From a virus, in IMG/VR virus record IMGVR_UViG_3300007539_000203, positions 1-24,695 of that record: 24,695 nt of DNA. The stretch is one strand, 5' to 3'. Positions 22,636 to 24,695 of this stretch are shown piece after piece. The notes beneath the pieces were generated by a model. It saw only the letters and a list, made by a program, of their open reading frames with translations, made no database searches and was not told where the DNA came from. Every line of letters begins with the position of its first letter. Position 1 is the stretch's first letter. Position numbers and translations under genes: made by a program.

Positions 22636-23418
22636 TTACTCTCCTGATAGTTCTAATTCTACCTTACCACCATCTTGTTTGTATTTAATTTTACGCAAAG
22701 CAAGAGGACCAATCAGCCCACCTTCTTCTTTATGTTCTGACATTAGTCGTTTAATTGCTTTAGGATGATTTGTTTTTAAATCTTTAATAGTTTCTTTTCG
22801 CGCTGCTTTCTTTCCTTCAAAAGAACCATCGTCCATAATCCCATAATTAAAGCTAGCATAATCTCTTGCTTTTTTATTCATTTCTTCACGAAGATTAGCA
22901 GGTGTAGGAATGTCTCCACCTTCTGCTTTATACTCAGCTAATGGGTCTTTCATAAGATCTACCTTACCGCCTTTATTAAACAGACCAAATGCTTTACCAG
23001 CAAGAAGTCCAGCACCAATATAAGGTACTGCAGCACCAAGACCAGCCATTGCACCCGTAGTAGCGGCTCCTGTAGCAGCACCTGTTAATGCTGGTGCGCC
23101 TGCTGCTGTAGCAGCTGTGCCTGCTCCCATATAGCCTGCAGGAGCTACCCCTGCTGGTAATGAAGCGGCTAACTGAGGTGCTGCTTTACTAGCAAACATC
23201 TCTGCACCTTTACTATAAAGAGCCTCTGTACCAGCACCTAATGCATCACCCATTATTTTTTGTTGAGCCATCTCACTAAACTGAGAAAGAGGTCCTTGCT
23301 GTTGTGGGAGTTGTACTTGTGGTTGTCCTTGTTTAGCTTTAGCTTGATTAAGCTGTTGAAGCATTAACTGTTGTTCATCTTCGGGTGTGCTTTTATTTGC
23401 TACAAGACTTAACGCCAT
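22636..23418 (-). CDS. Ala/Gly-rich membrane-active virion protein, 260 aa
   Basis: The start overlaps the preceding stop (TAATG). The N-terminus is Gln-rich (AKAKQGQPQVQLPQQQG); residues ~75-145 are an Ala/Gly-rich hydrophobic stretch (GAATGAATTGAMAGLGAAVP, YIGAGLLAGKAFGLF) that could insert in membrane; the C-terminus is basic and holds Gly-Gly motifs (EGGDIPTP, EEGGLIGP, QDGGKVELE). Position between a gp14-like gene and the transglycosylase gene fits an internal/ejection protein. I do not recognise a named family. Confidence 0.6.
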   Translation of the reverse strand: MALSLVANKSTPEDEQQLMLQQLNQAKAKQGQPQVQLPQQQGPLSQFSEMAQQKIMGDALGAGTEALYSKGAEMFASKAAPQLAASLPAGVAPAGYMGAGTAATAAGAPALTGAATGAATTGAMAGLGAAVPYIGAGLLAGKAFGLFNKGGKVDLMKDPLAEYKAEGGDIPTPANLREEMNKKARDYASFNYGIMDDGSFEGKKAARKETIKDLKTNHPKAIKRLMSEHKEEGGLIGPLALRKIKYKQDGGKVELELSGE

Positions 23419-24023
23419 TACTTACCTCCACCACTTTGTGTTGTTGTAGTTGTTTGGGGTGCATTAGTCAGGTATCCAAAGTAACGACTTGCAGCAGTGT
23501 GAGGTGCATCCATACGGGCTTGCTCATACTGTTGTTTAGCAGAACCTACTTGACCTAGCATTTCGCCACCTGCCAATGCTTGCTGTTGACGTTGTTGTGC
23601 AAACTGAGAACCCATGTCAGCTAATGCTGCTTGTTGCGCACGTTGCGCTCTTGCAGAGCCTAATGCACCAGCTCCTGCTTGACCAACCATACTACGACCA
23701 GCAAGATTTGCAAGTTGTCTTTGTGTTTCTGCCTGTGTATCAAAGATACCAGTGCCAGCCATCATTTCTTCTGCCTGTCCTTTTTGAGCAGCCATTGCAG
23801 CTTGCTGTTCAGGGGTCATCTTAGCAACAAGTGCATCAGGACCAGCTGCAACATCAGCTTCATACTTAGTAGTGACGTCTGAAAGTACTCTTTCTAAATA
23901 AGGCTTAAATTCAGGGTCAATACCTGAAGTAGTAGTTTGAGTACCACCGCCTCCTCCTTTAAAGACTGCACGTCCACCAAATTTAGAGTAGGCATCGCCA
24001 GTCATATACTTTATTAAAAGCAT
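23418..24023 (-). CDS. Internal virion protein, gp14-like by size and position, 201 aa
   Basis: The product has a Gly-rich start (KFGGRAVFKGGGGGTQTTT), then IDPEFKPYLERVLSDVTTKY, long Ala/Gln-rich helices (RAQRAQQAALADMG, AQQRQQQALAGGEM) and a Thr-rich end. T7 gp14, the outer-membrane ejection pore protein, is 196 aa and also precedes the large ejection proteins. Homology is not proven; composition and order support the call. AAGGAG lies six bases before the ATG, inside the end of the preceding gene. An internal Met at residue 7 is a less likely start. Confidence 0.6.
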   Translation of the reverse strand: MLLIKYMTGDAYSKFGGRAVFKGGGGGTQTTTSGIDPEFKPYLERVLSDVTTKYEADVAAGPDALVAKMTPEQQAAMAAQKGQAEEMMAGTGIFDTQAETQRQLANLAGRSMVGQAGAGALGSARAQRAQQAALADMGSQFAQQRQQQALAGGEMLGQVGSAKQQYEQARMDAPHTAASRYFGYLTNAPQTTTTTQSGGGK

Positions 24024-24497
24024 TTAATTCTCCTTAATAACGCCCCTTACAGAGACGTGTATTGCCGCATCATAGCGGTGTTGCAAGAAACGACCATAAT
24101 CAAAAGCTTCTTGCTCACTTCTGATTGAGTCGGCTCGCCAATGTTTACCTCCATGTTGTTTAACATGGGCTATCATGGCATCGAATAAACGATAGACAAC
24201 AAATGTATTATTGTGGTCATGATCCACTATACAATCTTTAACATCCATCACCCATTCTTTTGTGTAATAATTAGTAAATGTTTCTGCTGAAAGAAAACCC
24301 CTAAGCTCTTCGTCTTTATAGCTACCTATAACAAGAACGTGTGGGTCTCCTTTAGCTTGTCTTTCAACTAGACTAAGAAAATATTGTATCCAAACAGATT
24401 CATTTCTGCTATATCCAAAGTATTCATTGTCTATAGTTGACTTGTCCATAAGCTTAATAGCCTCTAAGACATCATTATCTTTAATAGTTCGTATCAT
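24024..24497 (-). CDS. GNAT-like protein, T7 gp13-like by position, 157 aa
   Basis: It begins MIRTIKDNDVLEAIKLMDKS, the usual strand-helix opening of GNAT-fold proteins, followed by HVLVIGSYKDEELRGFLSAE (central strands), a helix RLFDAMIAHVKQHGG and KHWRADSIRSEQEAFDYGRF near the end. The clear acetyl-CoA loop of active GNATs (Q/R-x-x-G-x-G/A) is not visible, so it may be a structural derivative. T7 gp13, a small morphogenesis protein just before gp14, has a similar GNAT-like look. GAGG lies five bases before the ATG, directly after a hairpin. Confidence 0.55.
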   Translation of the reverse strand: MIRTIKDNDVLEAIKLMDKSTIDNEYFGYSRNESVWIQYFLSLVERQAKGDPHVLVIGSYKDEELRGFLSAETFTNYYTKEWVMDVKDCIVDHDHNNTFVVYRLFDAMIAHVKQHGGKHWRADSIRSEQEAFDYGRFLQHRYDAAIHVSVRGVIKEN

Positions 24498-24506
24498 GTT
24501 GTCCTC

Positions 24507-24545
24507 AAAAGGGCAAACACCAGTTTCCCAGTGTTCGCCTTTGTT
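24507..24545 (-). terminator. Hairpin before the gp13-like gene, terminator-like on both strands
   Basis: On the - strand GGCGAACACTG (from 24539) can pair with CTGGTGTTTGCC (to 24512) around a GGAAA-type loop, followed by CTTTT. The + strand also has T-rich sequence after the stem (TTTGTTTT). It lies six bases after the stop of the upstream gene and only a few bases before GAGGACAAC-ATG of the next gene. Confidence 0.7.
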
Positions 24546-24695
24546 TTATAGCTTATTAATCTTTTCTTTTAACTCTGTTAGCGTAGCTGATTCTTTAATA
24601 AAAGTAAGTAAAGTATTTAGCTTTAATTCATTCTTATTAATGTTTTCAGTTGCTTCAAAGTGCCAAGATGATAATGTATTATCTTCAACTACAGG
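24546..24695 (-). CDS. C-terminal end of an unknown virion-operon protein (cut by the window edge)
   Basis: The - strand frame is open from the window end to TAA at 24548-24546 and gives 49 residues, ending ATLTELKEKINKL. The visible part contains SSWHFEATENIN and a leucine-rich helix. By T7 gene order a tail or tube protein would be expected here, but this fragment is not recognisable. Confidence 0.6.
   Translation of the reverse strand, partial: PVVEDNTLSSWHFEATENINKNELKLNTLLTFIKESATLTELKEKINKL

Noticed and set aside
1-24695. T7-type phage promoters or N4-type hairpin promoters
   Set aside because: Genes leave almost no intergenic DNA, and I could not find a repeated 20-base element by eye. 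A computed motif search over both strands would be needed, so none is reported.
1-24695. tRNA genes, CRISPR arrays, IS elements and attachment sites
   Set aside because: No cloverleaf-like sequence, regularly spaced repeats, transposase or integrase frame was seen in the window.

Overview
The window is part of a tailed-phage genome of the T7-like podovirus type. The evidence is a T7-style replication set (ssDNA-binding protein, family-A DNA polymerase, 5'-3' exonuclease, primase-helicase, single-subunit RNA polymerase) facing a set of very large virion/ejection proteins. Base composition is moderately AT-rich and genes are packed with ATGA, TAATG and longer overlaps. I see no tRNA, rRNA, integrase, IS element or CRISPR array. 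The host cannot be named from the sequence.

Layout. From 1 to about 11,874 all genes are on the + strand. First comes a run of very small early-type proteins (1-948), including a DUF3310/gp1.7-like protein. Then follow a zinc-ribbon peptide, an SSB, a deoxyribosyltransferase-like protein and several unknown small proteins (920-3371). The replication core is DNA polymerase (3368-5170), exonuclease (5383-6069), a GIY-YIG nuclease (6079-6753) and primase-helicase (6912-8567). A dCMP-deaminase-type enzyme and a T7-like RNA polymerase of 705 aa (9496-11613) follow. A strong bidirectional terminator near 11.9 kb separates this block from a - strand block read from 24.7 kb down to 11.9 kb: the end of an unknown gene, a gp13/GNAT-like protein, a gp14-like protein, an Ala/Gly-rich membrane-active protein, a lytic-transglycosylase protein (935 aa), a giant protein with an N-terminal staphylococcal-nuclease domain (1348 aa) and a 1257-aa protein.

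Main observation. By position the 1257-aa protein would be called an internal virion protein. Its C-terminal two thirds nevertheless carry, in order and with family-like spacing, the catalytic motifs of a single-subunit RNA polymerase: an Arg motif at R632, motif A with D800, motif B with K874/M878/Y882, and motif C with D1073. The phage therefore seems to encode two single-subunit RNA polymerases. One is a T7-like enzyme in the replication block. The other is divergent, lies in the virion/ejection operon and is plausibly packaged and injected, like the N4 virion RNA polymerase but about a third of its size. The T7-like RNAP gene is last in its block rather than first as in T7, which fits a scheme where another polymerase starts transcription.

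How the genes could work together (inference). At infection the transglycosylase protein opens peptidoglycan, the membrane-active and nuclease-bearing proteins enter with the DNA, and the virion RNAP transcribes early genes. Those genes supply nucleotide-metabolism enzymes, replication proteins and the T7-like RNAP, which would then drive later genes. Two stem-loops inside the late operon (19.8 kb and 24.5 kb) sit directly before ribosome binding sites and may set the expression levels of ejection proteins.
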